This document shows positions 36,097-47,966 of a stretch of 64,000 nucleotides of DNA, piece after piece (positions within the stretch are counted from its first letter, which is position 1; every line of letters starts with the position of its first letter). The notes beneath the pieces were generated by a model that worked only from the letters and a program-made list of their open reading frames with translations, was not told the origin of the DNA and did no database searches. The position numbers and the translations under genes were made by a program. The DNA is from Acephala macrosclerotiorum (taxonomy: Eukaryota; Ascomycota; Leotiomycetes; Helotiales; Mollisiaceae): positions 9,361-73,360 of the forward strand of contig MU119396.1 in NCBI GenBank assembly GCA_014904845.1, read 5' to 3'.

Positions 36097-36577
36097 TTAC
36101 GCCAAGTCCATCTCGCTGATGAACTCTCCATCGAGTAAGAACTTCAAGGTTCCTGTTATCTGGACCAGCAAGATCCCTGGGCCTTCGTACTTCCAATATG
36201 TTGCCCATTCGGTCGCGATGGTGTCAGACCCGTCTTCAGTGATATCAGCAAATCGTCCACCAGATGTCATTGGGAGCTTTCGAAATCTAGAACCAGGTTC
36301 TTGATTCGGCCGCCTCTCGTTTCGCGTTTCGAGCGTATAATTCTCGGATAATGCGTTAAAAATTCGCTGTACTCGATCAGTTTGCAAGCACCATCATCGG
36401 CACCGCTTTAGAGAAATCGCTCAAGCCGGTGGTGAAAATCCCAGCGACCGGCTTTGTTCTATCTATTGTCGAAACGAGATTTCTTCCATAATTCTTTGCC
36501 TTCTGCGATTCGAAATGCAACTTTCAGTTCTTCAAGTACGTTCACGCGTTTTGGCAAGTATATCCATGTGGACAAGA
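36097..36577 (-). pseudogene. Decayed gene, unknown fungal family
   Basis: Three collinear minus-strand pieces read as one protein. They are WIYLPKRVNVLEELKVAF to SRFDNR (from about 36577, ended by TAG), KPVAGIFTTGLSDFSKAVPM (next frame, ended by TGA after VLAN), and DRVQRIFNALSENYTLETRN to FLLDGEFISEMDLA (to the stop at 36097). The pieces adjoin with one- or two-base shifts and no splice signals, so the gene is broken by frameshifts. The C-terminal half (TEWATYWKYEGPGILLVQIT) looks conserved, but I cannot name the family. Confidence 0.5.
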
Positions 36578-37704
36578 AGTTCTTTCATCAGTGATAAAGA
36601 TATCTAGTTTGCATTGGCCTTCGTCCTTCATTCTCCTTCATGCGTCTATTGTCCCGGAGTAGAATCGTTTGTTTGCGAGTAATGCACCAAGAAACACCAT
36701 CGTGTTTACATCTACGTACTGGTGACTACATGTGACCAGTGCGAGCACCAAGCATGTGTTGTGCAGGTATAATTATGAGTTTACAGGGAGAAGCAGCCCT
36801 TCGGTGGTTCAATATGGGCAGATTTTACGTATTCGAATATCTGATCTCGTAATTCCCCAGGCATTCAAAGTGTAAAGCCACCATGATCTTAGAGTTAAGA
36901 GAGTCATGCGCAAGGCGCAGAAAGAAATCTCAGGAGAAAATGAGCTTTAGGAATGCTTGGTAGTATTTTGATTTCGACTAGCGCATTTAAACCTCATTTC
37001 ATTGTATTTTTAGGTGTCTTATTCTAGCTATTCCGATTCGAAATGTTTTTGACTTGGGCCAAGAGTTCCAAATGGATGCATATTTTAGCTCAGAACAATA
37101 AGTGTCCACTTTAAGTTCTACCGCTATCGCATCCTGCGAGACTTGGACTCACATAGATTTGTATGTCTCTTTTGGTTGAAATCATGAGGCCTGCTTAATC
37201 GAGAGGTGTTCGACTGTAGGCGAAGGGGTAGCGATGCAATTCACGTGATCTAGCCCCCTTTCTACACAAAATGTTGTGGGAAGTGAGCGTTAGTCCATAT
37301 TAGGCTAGAGCCATTTCTACCACCATACCTTTGCATCACTCTGTGGCAGGATGAATCTCGCCAGCATTAAGCAATTTCGGCGACTTCTCTTCGCTGTTGG
37401 TTTATCGGATGAACTCAGGAACCGAGATTCCGCATTTGCCTACTTTATCGGAATCTCGGATTCTAGCCTGTCAAAGCACATTTGTTGGAAACGCTTTAGG
37501 CAAAAAAGGATACGCAGTGAATCCTTTACATGTCAAGTATATATTAATGCCAACATTGCACTGTTGACGGACTGGCATACCCAGCTACCAACACAGAAAG
37601 AACTTCGGAAACTGAATTGCAAAACATCCCTCTTGTGGTCATCTCTTTCATTACCCTGGAATCACAACCATCAACTCGCTGATCGAGAAACAATTTATGA
37701 TGGG
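36578..37704. other. Intergenic, no gene seen
   Basis: An open frame from 37351 runs into the next gene's first exon, but its upstream part lacks protein-like composition. The right end should hold the promoter of the oxidoreductase gene. Confidence 0.5.
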
Positions 37705-39074
37705 ATGGCATCCTTACTCAACTTAATAAACCGTATCTTTACCGCTTTCGGCCCGCCGACAGTTGAGAAGAAGAGCGACGCTATCAAGTTCGGCATCTTA
37801 GGAGCCGCAAAAGCTGCGTAAGGTCTACTGAATCCTGCGCGCATGTATTGAGCTGTGCCGTTCCCAGTCATTATTGACCCTAGACAGGCCCCTAACCCTG
37901 ATCACGCCAGCCAAGTCACATCCTGAAGTTGTTTTGCAAGCTGTCGCTGCCAGGGATCGTACCAGAGCAGAAGAATTCGCAAAAAAGCACGGCATCCCCG
38001 ATGTGAGGAACTCATATCAGGGTTAGTTTGAATCTTGACTACTGAGTCTCATGGAACATAAATACTAATATTGTATGTACTAAAGAGATTCTCGACGACC
38101 CGAACATTGATGCCATCTTGATCCCACTGCCCAATAGTCTGCATTTCGAATGGGCCGTCCGCGCCATTCGCGCTGGCAAGCATGTCTTGCTTGAGAAACC
38201 GTCCGTCTCCAACGCAACCGAAGCCAACATCTTGTTCAACTTACCAGAATTGTCTCAACAAAACGCCCCAGTCCTGCTGGAAGCCTCTCACCACCGTTTC
38301 CACCCTGCCCTCCACCTATTTCTATCCTTTTTCAACCCCGCCGACGTCGTGCACGTCCACACGGACTCCATGGTCCCGTGGTTGATGACTGCTAAAGATA
38401 ATATCGAGTTTAACTACGCCCTCTCTGGTGGCAGTATGATGATGCTGGGTACATACAACTTTGGCATCCTGCGCATGATCTTCGGTGACGAGCCGGAAGA
38501 ATGCCTGGCTTGCGATACCAGTATTTTCGGCGATGGCATCCACGACAAGTGCGACTACGACTTCAAGGCCAAATTTCGCTTCCCCAATGGCGGCATAGGC
38601 GAGGCCACAACTTCGCTGAGGGGTCCCATTCTTTGGAAGCCCTCCGGGGCCAGGGTGACGACTCGAGAGGTCGTAGTTGTGGACAAGGCGCTCCCCTCAA
38701 CTCAGGAAAAGGTGCTGACGCGGCAGGTGACGCTACATGGCTTCATGAATGCGTTCATCTGGCATCGCATCGACGTAAAGGACTCCTATGTAATCCGCAA
38801 CAAGGTGGATGGAGAACCGGTCAAGAAATGGGTCGAGTCCAAGTCACATAAAGCCTATACTTATAAGGAAGCTGGTAGCGAATTTGCGAATTTGCCCGGT
38901 GAGGACTGGTGGATGTCGTATCGTTACGAGCTCGAAGAGTTTGTAAATCGGGTCAAGGGTCGTCAGACGCAGTACTGGATCGATGGAGAGGACTCGGTAA
39001 ACCAGATGAAGATGATCGACATGGCCTACGAGAGGAGTGGGTTGGGGTTGCGGCCGACTAGTTCATTCCGGTAA
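37705..39074 (+). CDS. Gfo/Idh/MocA family oxidoreductase
   Basis: Exons 37705-37817, 37888-38021 and 38086-39074 give 411 residues. Introns use GTAAGG and GTTAGT donors, and intron 2 has a CTAAT branch site. The N-terminal Rossmann fold shows KFGILGAAKAA (residues 28-38), then PAKSHPEVVLQAVAARDRTR. The family's catalytic EKP motif is at 119-121 (KHVLLEKPSVSNA). The C-terminal half has the family's alpha/beta substrate domain with GGSMMMLGTYN. Such enzymes are NAD(P)-dependent sugar or dihydrodiol dehydrogenases in the cytosol. The fungal branch most like this includes NADP-dependent D-xylose 1-dehydrogenase-like proteins, but the substrate cannot be read from sequence. Frame, motifs and length are intact. 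Confidence 0.88.
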
Positions 39075-39943
39075 CCCGAAGGTGTTCCCTCAGGAGGAGG
39101 GGAAGCTCATTTAGTGCAACAAGACTCATTCCATCGTTTCGCATCGTTCCTGGCATGGAAGAATAGTATAATCAAGTGCGTATTTTCAGTACTCAATGAA
39201 GTTTTCTTTTTTCTCGTTGTTCTGAGATGAGATGGGGCCTTTCGTCGTGGAAACCCTACTGGCCTGGGCCTAAAGTTCCAATTGGGTTGACCTTTTCAGC
39301 GCCGAATTATGACTGTCTGACAGGCTTTGAAGGCATCACATCCTCATAGATGTGGAATAACCTCCAGTTGTATGGTTTCACGACTGGGTATCGTTATAGG
39401 GTAAGTGGTAATGGGATGAGAGAAATGAGAGAGTTTACCTATAACTCCATCACGTGACTTACCCCTGCCCCCCTTTTCTACAAAGCCGGCCGATCTGAAG
39501 CGAGATATAAGTTTTAAAATCGCAGTTAGAAGAAGTTCTCCGACAACCCTCACATTTCCAGCAAATTTGAACAAAAGTGCTGAACAAAATGCATAGGCGT
39601 TGAAGCAGTTTTGCCATTGGTCTTTACCTAACCACGTGCAACCTCTTAGCTGCATGACATTTGATTATCTCGGCTGTGATTGCCTTGATTGAGGTATGAG
39701 CTGTTCCATATCGAACTTTGACGGATAAGGGAAGGCAAATACGGGATATACGAAAATGCGAATGTTATATACAAATAGCTCAATATGCTGGGTATCTATA
39801 GAACGTAACTCGCCGTTGCTTTAATTATTAATCGCCGACGTTCATCAATCCGGTCTAGCCTAGATCATTCTTAAGGAGAGGGAAAAAAGAAACATCGCGT
39901 GTGCAGAGAAATCTTTGTATCGCAGATCAAATAATCAAATCCA
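39075..39943. other. Intergenic between convergent genes
   Basis: This is the 3' flank of both neighbours. The minus-strand open frame 39344-39655 has no support. Confidence 0.55.
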
Positions 39944-41673
39944 TCATCGCGAGCTCGTCACATAACACTTCGGCAGCCCAAGGCACATCGCCTCTAAGTC
40001 GCCCACCGGCGCTTCATCAATCCGATCCGCAGAACTTGTTGCGCGTCGCACTGGTGCACAGCTGGACGATCCGGAGGTGGAGGTGGAGGTGGAGGGTGAG
40101 GATATATTTGTGCCGGTGCGTGGGCTGCGTGACCGAGGCCAGATCCCCCGAGACTCTGTGCGCTCCCAGAAGGGTATGCCTTCTGAAGACGTCGCGAGAC
40201 CATATCCTGGAACAGCATCTTCGTCTTCTGAGGCGCCATGGACTTTTCTGAGGCGTGCCCCGATGTGAACCTTGAGGTTTGTGTGACCGCCAGCGCAGTT
40301 AATGCGACCTGGCTTTCGAACTTTCGTGCCTACGATGGCTAAGATTGCCGAGCTGACGCCCTTCATAGGTGATTTGTACCATATAGGCTCAGTATCGGGG
40401 TCTGCGGCACCGTAACGTCGGTAGTTTGGGAATCGTTTTTCGAGTTTGCGCTCGTCGAACTTGATATTCAACTTGGTGTAGTTTTGTTGGATCATCCATG
40501 CGAGGGGAGCATGGACGAGGCCTATTCTATCCTCAATCCAGCCAAGATCGCCATGTGTACCCGGAAAGGAAACCTGGAAGGTATTATTGCCGCGCATGAG
40601 GGTTGCTGCAAATGGCTCTCGTTTTTCGTGAAGCGCAAGGGCATGGAAGGCGAAGTCAACATCTATATTGATATTGATGTTAGACAAGATGCGATGAATT
40701 GTGCGAATAGAGGTAGGGTGCCATACTTGGAGCGACGTCAGAGATGACGTCGTGCTTCTTCCACCATCGTCGCAAAAAGTCCAAAGGCTTTGCAATGCCT
40801 GTCAAGAGGAGCCCCAAAGAGCCGACCGTGTCGAAACAGCAGAGACTGTTGATTCGGACATCGCGATAGCCTGGGGGTGATTAGATTCCTTACGTACAGT
40901 ACATAATAGACGAACCTACAATCATATCCTACCATCAGCTTCTCAGCAACCCCATCTTCCCAGATGATTTTGTTGTCGCAAGCTTTGAAAATGCGACACC
41001 ACAGTGTTTCGTCGGCATCCGCCTTGGGGAGGCCGCCGATAAAAGAGATAAGGTACGCCAAATAACGTGCTGCCCAGGCGCCTAGAAGTAAGATTACGTT
41101 GTTAGATGTGATTCATAGGAATAATAAGTTCATTCAAGGAAAGCCGCACCACGTGAATATCCAACCAGGATGATCCTGTCCTGAGGACGGTAGCTCTTTG
41201 ACAAATTTTCTGTCTTTACTTAGCATGTACAGTACGAAGGCATTCGGCGAAAGTTTATACTCAGGGCATTGACAACATTACGGAGGGTTCCGTATCCCCC
41301 GATACCTATCAAATAGCTCTCGTTAGCCTAAGAGTCGAGCATGACGAAGTTTTAAAAAGTTGAAGCTCACCTCCCATGACATAGTCCATCCAGCTGCCGT
41401 CCACTCCCACACCGTTGACTGGAATCTCAACGACATTTTCGCAATCGGCATCAATGCAATCCACAAATGCGGGAACGACAGTGCTACGAGGATTCCACAG
41501 TGCTCCAGCCCAGGTTCCTTTCAAAGTGTCAATCGGGATGAGCATAGATAAATCGATGCCTATCAAGTGTTTTAGCTCGACTCACCATTAAAGGAGACGA
41601 CGAGTAGTCTCGCCGGGCGACATTGTTCGGGGTCGGAGGTGCGACGCGACCCGTCGCGGGTAACAACCGGCAT
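39944..41673 (-). CDS. DUF2235 alpha/beta hydrolase (Tle1-like phospholipase domain)
   Basis: Seven minus-strand exons keep phase: 41673-41586, 41559-41371, 41305-41261, 41209-41150, 41081-40920, 40870-40727 and 40662-39944. They give 468 residues. RLLVVSFNG opens the domain. RIILVGYSRGAWAARYLA holds the nucleophile elbow GYSRG at 124-128 (Ser126). CFDTVGSLG holds the likely acid Asp195. FPGTHGDLGW holds the likely His266. These are the hallmarks of DUF2235, a family that includes bacterial type VI phospholipase effectors of the Tle1 group and many fungal proteins of unknown role. There is no signal peptide. The last 80 residues are Ser/Thr/Arg-rich with a run encoded by TCCACC-like repeats. 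An upstream in-frame ATG at 41844 would add 57 residues. A lipid hydrolase is inferred, not shown. Confidence 0.85.
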
Positions 41674-42664
41674 CTGGTCGGATTGGGCCCGGTTTATGCT
41701 TCCGAAAACAAAAGTGTCACTAGCACGCAGAAGGGGAAAGATCGATCGCGCGAACGCGGCGCGATTGCTAATATACTGCGTTCGGCCGCTGAAGTGTGGC
41801 GAAATCCTGTCCCAGCGCACTCGCGCACTCGCGCATTCGTGCATTCGTGGAGCTTTGAACACCAGTCGCAGTGTTATTCACAACACCACACCGCACCCTA
41901 TTTATATCGCTTGCCAACGCAATAAACGCGCGTAACATCTCCAGAAAGTCTCTCAATCTGAAGAGGAGAAGCATTCGAACTTATTCCTCAAAAATTCGGA
42001 GTGAAAATACTGGTTGATGATTTGTTGTTGTGATGGTCTAGTTTTCGCTTGTGGCTTCAACTAACTAAAACCTGACTGAAGCACAACCCACCAGACAGGC
42101 TACATGAGAGGGATCCCGATTTGCGTGACTCGCGATCAGAGACCTGCACATCCACCCCTCATTCAGATGCTGGGGCTGAGTCGAGGAATTTCCGACTGCG
42201 CGACTAGAATTGACCTCCGCGAAAAGATTCACCGTGACGTGTCCAGAGCATTTCTTGCTGATCCTTGCCAGAAGCCAACAGAGTATCATCAGGTACCATT
42301 TTCTGTGGAGATTTGATACGCATGGCGACCCAAATGAACCCGACACCGACATCCGACCAATGGAGGACGCATTTCTGTGGTTTTACTAGGAGTCTCGAAG
42401 AAAGTCTCCAGTCTTGGGTATGTGGCGAGCCTTAAAAGGACCGTACCAAGCCAACAAAACAGCTTTGAACGACAGTCACGATTTTTGGTGAGCAAGTCCG
42501 GGCATGACTGGGTTAGAATTGCCTAGGGGTGGTACTTGATCTGGTTAGAGACCTCCTTATATCTACTCTCGAGAGGAGACTCAGCAAAGGCCAAAACTTA
42601 GGTCAAGTTACACCAGTATCCCATTACATGCTCAAATAGCGAGGCTATAGCCGTACTTTTTAAT
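41674..42664. other. Divergent intergenic region
   Basis: This stretch separates the DUF2235 gene from the divergent HET gene. A GC-rich stretch of GCGCACTCGCGCATTCGTGC type lies near 41815-41850. No gene was found. Confidence 0.5.
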
Positions 42665-45600
42665 ATGCGTAAGTGGCTTTTATTAGGCAGAGAGAGAACT
42701 GCTAGCAGTGCGCTTATGTCGCCACGTTTGCTGGCTAAAATATGCCTCGCTTCGCAGTCGCGCATCTTCGCTAATTCTCTTTTTCCAGCCTCATCACACC
42801 ACTGTGCCAGTCAAGCAGGAGCAAAGAGGGTGCGTCAAGTCGATGATACGACTTCCCATTACAATGATGATACCACTCAGCGAGGAGGGATAGTAGATGA
42901 GTTGGATGGCGATGTCGAGCCTCGCAAAAGCCTCAAGACATCAAAGTGTGCGTTTTGTAGAAAAGATCACAAAAAGGTAAGAAACTCCGAGCCCGTCTGT
43001 AGTTACTGGCGAATGAATGTTCCAGTGCGTTCGAACGAGCGACAGTGATAAATGTGTACGCTGTCAGGACCTCAATCACAATTGTCTTGCCGGCCTCGAA
43101 GCCACACCTGAGAGCTCGAACCGAGGAGTATTGAACAGAAACAAATGTGATTATTGTAGAGAAGCAAAGCAAAAGGTAATCCTTATATCTAACTTATGAT
43201 CTTGGAATGCTGATTTAAGAGTGCTTGCCGGTGGATCGCATCTGGCCCGATATTTGTGAACGGTGTAGGGACAAACAGCTTTTATGCTCCGAGCCTTCTA
43301 GAAAGAAAACACGGGTCGACGAGGGCCCATCTACGAGAACAGACACATTAAAGACAGGGACACAACAGAGTATGACATCTACAGTAATCAACTACACAAC
43401 TCCGCCAGATGCTCCACAGCTTTTTTCATCTGAATGGATGACTCGCCAACCTCTGTCGACGGTCGGTAAAAGCAGTCTGCAAGGACCTCCGAGAATAGCC
43501 TCAGAGGATTCAAACCTTGCTATGTTATCTCGAACCTCACCAAAATTACAGAGCATCACTCCAGATTATGCCCTGACTAAGTACCAACGAGCAATGGTAG
43601 GCAACTCTCCGGAGACTCATCCATTTCGAAAATATTCATACAACTAAATCTTCCTAGGCCCAAGACCGATGGAAGCAAGCTTTGATTAAAATTAGAGAGG
43701 GAATTCGAGTGAGCAGAGACCGATTCAATAAAACGCTCCACATTTGTCCTCAATTTTATGAGCTAATAAATCTATAGCTAAAGAATATTCCTTCGGTCCT
43801 CCTTTTCGTGCCGCAATCTGACGGCATCGTTCTTTGTAACGTTTGTATGCGGCTAGGACTTTCGCGCGAAAGCTTCATCATCGATAACAAAGATCACTAT
43901 AATCGGCTTAGGCGCAACTTGTTATACCCACAAGACCATGATTGGCCAGTGGCAAAGCAGGCGGAAATGGGCAGAGGCTTTCCTCTGGGGGAGTTTAAAC
44001 TGGGAGAGTTTCACGCTATTCGTAAAAAGGCTCAAATATGTTCCTTTTGTCGTCTGGTTTGGAATTCTGTTCGAGATCAAGTGCCAAGCCCTGTCTTCGC
44101 GAAGATTGGCCCGAAGGATGACGCGATCATGGGTTATGCAACTTGGCAAATTGATAGCCGACAGCTTATCCCAAGCGGATCCGGAAAGACCTCTTCCACA
44201 AAGCCACGAAATAGATGCATACGACTTCATTGGAGCAAGGGAGCATCCCAAATTTTCCTCAGCAGTGGCATAGTACTCAAAGATGCCTTCATTGTCCTCG
44301 TTGTTGATAACAAGCGATCCTGGGCCAACAACTTTATTGGATGTCCAATCGACATTGGCAAAAGCACTACGTCGATTTGCAAAGATTGGGTCGAAACTTG
44401 CCAGAATCATCATCCGCATAGCAATGAAAATATCTCCGGAGACCAGCTTAATTGGCGTGAGGCATTCGGCCACAACTTCAAGCTCTTAGATCTACTGCAA
44501 ATGTGCACCGTCTCTCCTGAACAGGCCACGCTGCCGCCGTACGTAGCACTTAGCTATACATGGGCAGACGAAAGGAACTTTCATTTTCGCGATGTGCAAG
44601 CGGAAAAGTTCGAATTCTTAGGAGAGAGAGGAGAAGTGGAGAAACTATTACCTCAACTACCACGCACGATTCAAGACACTATATCCCTGGCGATAGCACT
44701 TGAGTTTCGATATCTGTGGGTCGATGTGCTCTGCGCTATTTACGACGCTTCGGGGCGGAACCATCGTGCCGCAGCCCAAATCTTCAGTAATGCATTCTTG
44801 ACAGTATGTGCTGCAGATGATCAGAGCCTAAATGCTGGCCTTGCAGCGCTTCACACGCCACGGAAACCTGTGGTACAACACATAGAAAAGTGTGCTCCTG
44901 GTCTCGAACTCATGGTATCGCATCCTGCAGAAACGTACATCAGTCAGTCTCCATGGAACCGGCGGGCATGGACATTTCAAGAGCGCTATCTCTCGAAACG
45001 CTGTTTGATCTTCGCAGCGGACCAGATCTATTGGGAGTGCCGTGATTCCATTGCATCTGAAAGTATCGTAGAGCATTCAAGAGAACCTAGTTGGACTATC
45101 AACATGCTCTATAATCCGTTATATAGTATGGGCAATTTGTATGATCAAACTCAAGCTCTTCGCGCTTACATGCGATGTGTGGAGGAGTATTCGTTGCGGG
45201 AACTCACGCGGCCAGAGGATGTACTCGTGGCCTTTGAGAGTGTAGGAAGAAAGATAGGGACCTCGTTACAGACAGAGCTTTTCTGCGGTCTGCCCAGCTC
45301 CTGTCTCGATTTTGCACTGTTGTGGGAGTTTAAGATGGGAACAAATCAACGCCGTCAATCTTCTGGCGTATCGAAATTCCCAACTTGGTCTTGGTGCGGT
45401 TGGGAAGGCCCCGTCACATATCGATCTTCCACGCTTTCCGGCATTTTAGGAAATATTCCAGGGTGGATATCAAAGCATACTTGGATAAGCTGGTATGTGA
45501 GGGACTCCTATAACCATACTCGATTATTGCACAAATCCGGCCTGGAGTCTATTACAGCCGCGACGACTCAAGACATGTCCGAGCTTGAGAAGATAATCTC

Positions 45601-46213
45601 ACCATTGAAGTTAGAGGGTAGACAGCAGCACGATATTTCGAGAGCCATACAGAGGCGCATGCAGTCTTGTCAACCGCATGTAAAATGGCCAGCACAGAAT
45701 AGGTCATTATTCTTCAAGTCGGTGTCAAGCCTTCAATTTGACACCGTGGACGTAGAGAATGAAAGTCAGGAAGATCCTGAACGCCGCCATACCAAGTACC
45801 TACAATTCTGGACATGGTCTGGCTTCTTTCGCCTCAAGTACTCGCCGCTATCAAGTTCGTCGAATTTGGGACTTGGATTGTCTCGTTTTGGTGTATTGGA
45901 CAACAAGAACGACTTCTGCGGCACGATTGTGCTTCCCGACCGATGGGCATCCGAAGAGAAGCCAAGGGATGCGGTTCATGAGGTGATTGCCATCTCTGAA
46001 GCGAAGAACTTCACTCCTGAAGAATTCGACGGTTGGACCTATTATATCCCCAAGGAGAAGGATGAGAGCGAGTGGGATTTGTGGTATGTGCTCCTTGTCG
46101 AAAAAATTGATGATGTTGTGGTGAGGAGAATAGGGCTAGGTAAAGTATTTCAAGAAGCATTTGAGAACTCGTATCAGCCGGGGAAGGAGTGGAGAGAATT
46201 TATTATGGCATAA
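42665..46213 (+). CDS. Tandem Zn2Cys6 motifs fused to a HET domain
   Basis: Exons 42665-42976, 43026-43175, 43222-43596, 43658-43708 and 43778-46213 give 1107 residues, all introns GT-AG and in phase. Two Zn2Cys6 binuclear clusters (C-x2-C-x6-C-x8/10-C-x2-C-x6-C) are visible: C95/C98/C105/C114/C117/C124 and C145/C148/C155/C166/C169/C176. A Ser/Thr/Pro linker with a basic patch (PSRKKTR) follows. From about 551 there is a HET domain: YVALSYTWADE, LPRTIQDTISLAIALEFRYL, WVDVLCAIYD, then WNRRAWTFQERYLSKRC. HET proteins drive heterokaryon incompatibility cell death, while Zn2Cys6 motifs normally bind DNA. The two are rarely in one protein. Intron 4 (69 bases) separates the halves and ends in an in-frame TAG. 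If it were retained, a product of about 318 residues with the zinc clusters alone would result. The start codon could also be Met18. Confidence 0.82.
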
Positions 46214-46289
46214 TTGTGCAGAAGTGATTTCGTTGAAGTTATTGTGAGAAGGCGAAGTAACAAAAGGAAATTTGCTATAAAAGAAAGCG

Positions 46290-46800
46290 GCTTTCTCGCT
46301 CACGCTCGCTTAGCCTTTTCCTCTTCGAAACTCGATATATATTTTGTTTTACAAGTTTCACGAAAGCGTTTTTCTTAAGAGGCCTTTTTTGTTTATTTAT
46401 TTAATTAGTTTTGTATATGCTCACTTTATTTATTTCTAATCTTTAAACCTTTTTTTTAGCATTTTTACGTATGTCGCTTTTTAATTACAATTACGAAAAA
46501 AAGAAATCGATAAAAGTATCGTTTATAAATATATTAATAATATCAATACGATTATATTTACATATTTTTTATATTGTCTTTCGCGGTTTTAATTGTTAAT
46601 AATTTATTATACGTTTCGAAGTCGTATTTTTAAATATTTATATAAATAAAAATATATAGTATTTTATTTATTATAAATTTATTTAAATTATATAAATAAA
46701 ATATTTTAAACGTTATTCAAATTGTTTAAATAAACTGGTTAAGCCGAGGGTAAACCGAGGGCGATTAGCGCTTAAGCAAAAGTAATAAGTAAGCTTATTA
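46290..46800. repeat. Small A+T-rich RIP-like relic
   Basis: Composition drops sharply to near A+T only from about 46400 to 46730, with residual CpG as in the large island. No open frame or terminal repeat was recognised. It separates the intact HET gene from a truncated one. Confidence 0.6.
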
Positions 46801-46805
46801 ATCGA

Positions 46806-47183
46806 ATGCGAAGCACAAAAGAAAAAGAGTTAATTGATAATACCTACATATATCAACGCTTTGCTGCCACTATGCCGGCATCGTGTAAGCTCTATGCTTC
46901 ATTTCCCATCGACAGGTCAACATCTCAGATTCGGCTCATTCGGCTACAGCCTCGCAATGCATCAGACGATGTCACATGCTTCATGAACATTAGAACTCTC
47001 AGTAGTGACGAGTGCAACTACGAAGCGTTCTCGTACGAATGGCGACCTGCAAATATTAACAAGTTCTCGATTACCCTCGACAAGGCACAATTTCCTATTC
47101 GCGAGAATCTCTACTGGGCACTTTGGTATCTGCGACAGGATGAGGAAGAGAGGTTGCTCTGGGTTGATGCGTTATGCTCATAA
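46806..47183 (+). pseudogene. HET-domain N-terminal fragment
   Basis: From the ATG at 46806 the frame gives 125 residues. SQIRLIRLQP is followed by NYEAFSYEWRPANINKFSIT, then PIRENLYWALWYLRQDEEER and LLWVDALCS before TAA. This is the first half of a HET domain (Y-E-A-x-SYxW, LWVDALC). Where the family continues with IN/DQ and a partner sequence, only an out-of-frame SIDTQQNTSET remains, and then coding signal ends. The gene is therefore truncated. Confidence 0.7.
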
Positions 47184-47966
47184 GTCGATTGATACCCAAC
47201 AAAATACTTCAGAAACTTGAGGTTTGGACCACTATTTTCTGAGGGGGTTCATTTTGTGCTAGACGGATCATCGCTTTCCATTAATTCCATCCTTGCATCG
47301 CCTTGCCTATCCACCGTCTAGCCTTCCATCGACTCCATCCGCATTCTTGTCAAGTCGCAGCCGTGTCACCTTGTCGTGGCCCATCCTTGATGCCGCCTGC
47401 AAAACGATTCCGATGGGAGAATACCCACTTGCATTATACGCTGCGAAAATCTGGCATGAGCAAGGAAAGAACACTCACTGACTTATAACCGAATCCGGGC
47501 TTTATCAAGTCTGACGACAAACTCTGACCAATCACCAACATGCCAGAAATCCTGGAATCGTGGTTACGGGAGGTTTCAATTTAATAAGTTCCCCAATGTC
47601 CCGAACCTTTCCCGGACATTGGAAATTGCTCTGGGACAATATGACGATTGCTAAGGACAATAGTCACGGAGGGGACTTGACTCTGATGTATAAAAGTTTC
47701 TTTCTTTACGAGTACTTGGTAATGTGTCACATGCGTTTCTAACTCTAAATTTCATGCCTTATCTCTACTCTCTTCCCCCTTCTATTAACGGCCCCGTCTC
47801 TTACGCTCTAGTTCCTCATCTCCCATCCCTCTTCATAAACTTTGCCCTTTCCACTCCACCCAGTACACATCACCACAAAATCTCACTAAAATCTCAAATC
47901 TCAAACAAACATGCATTAAACTACTATCCACTCACTCACCACCTACTCCACTCCTAATCTATCACA
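47184..47966. other. No gene seen
   Basis: This is pyrimidine-rich intergenic sequence with only short unsupported open frames. Confidence 0.5.
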
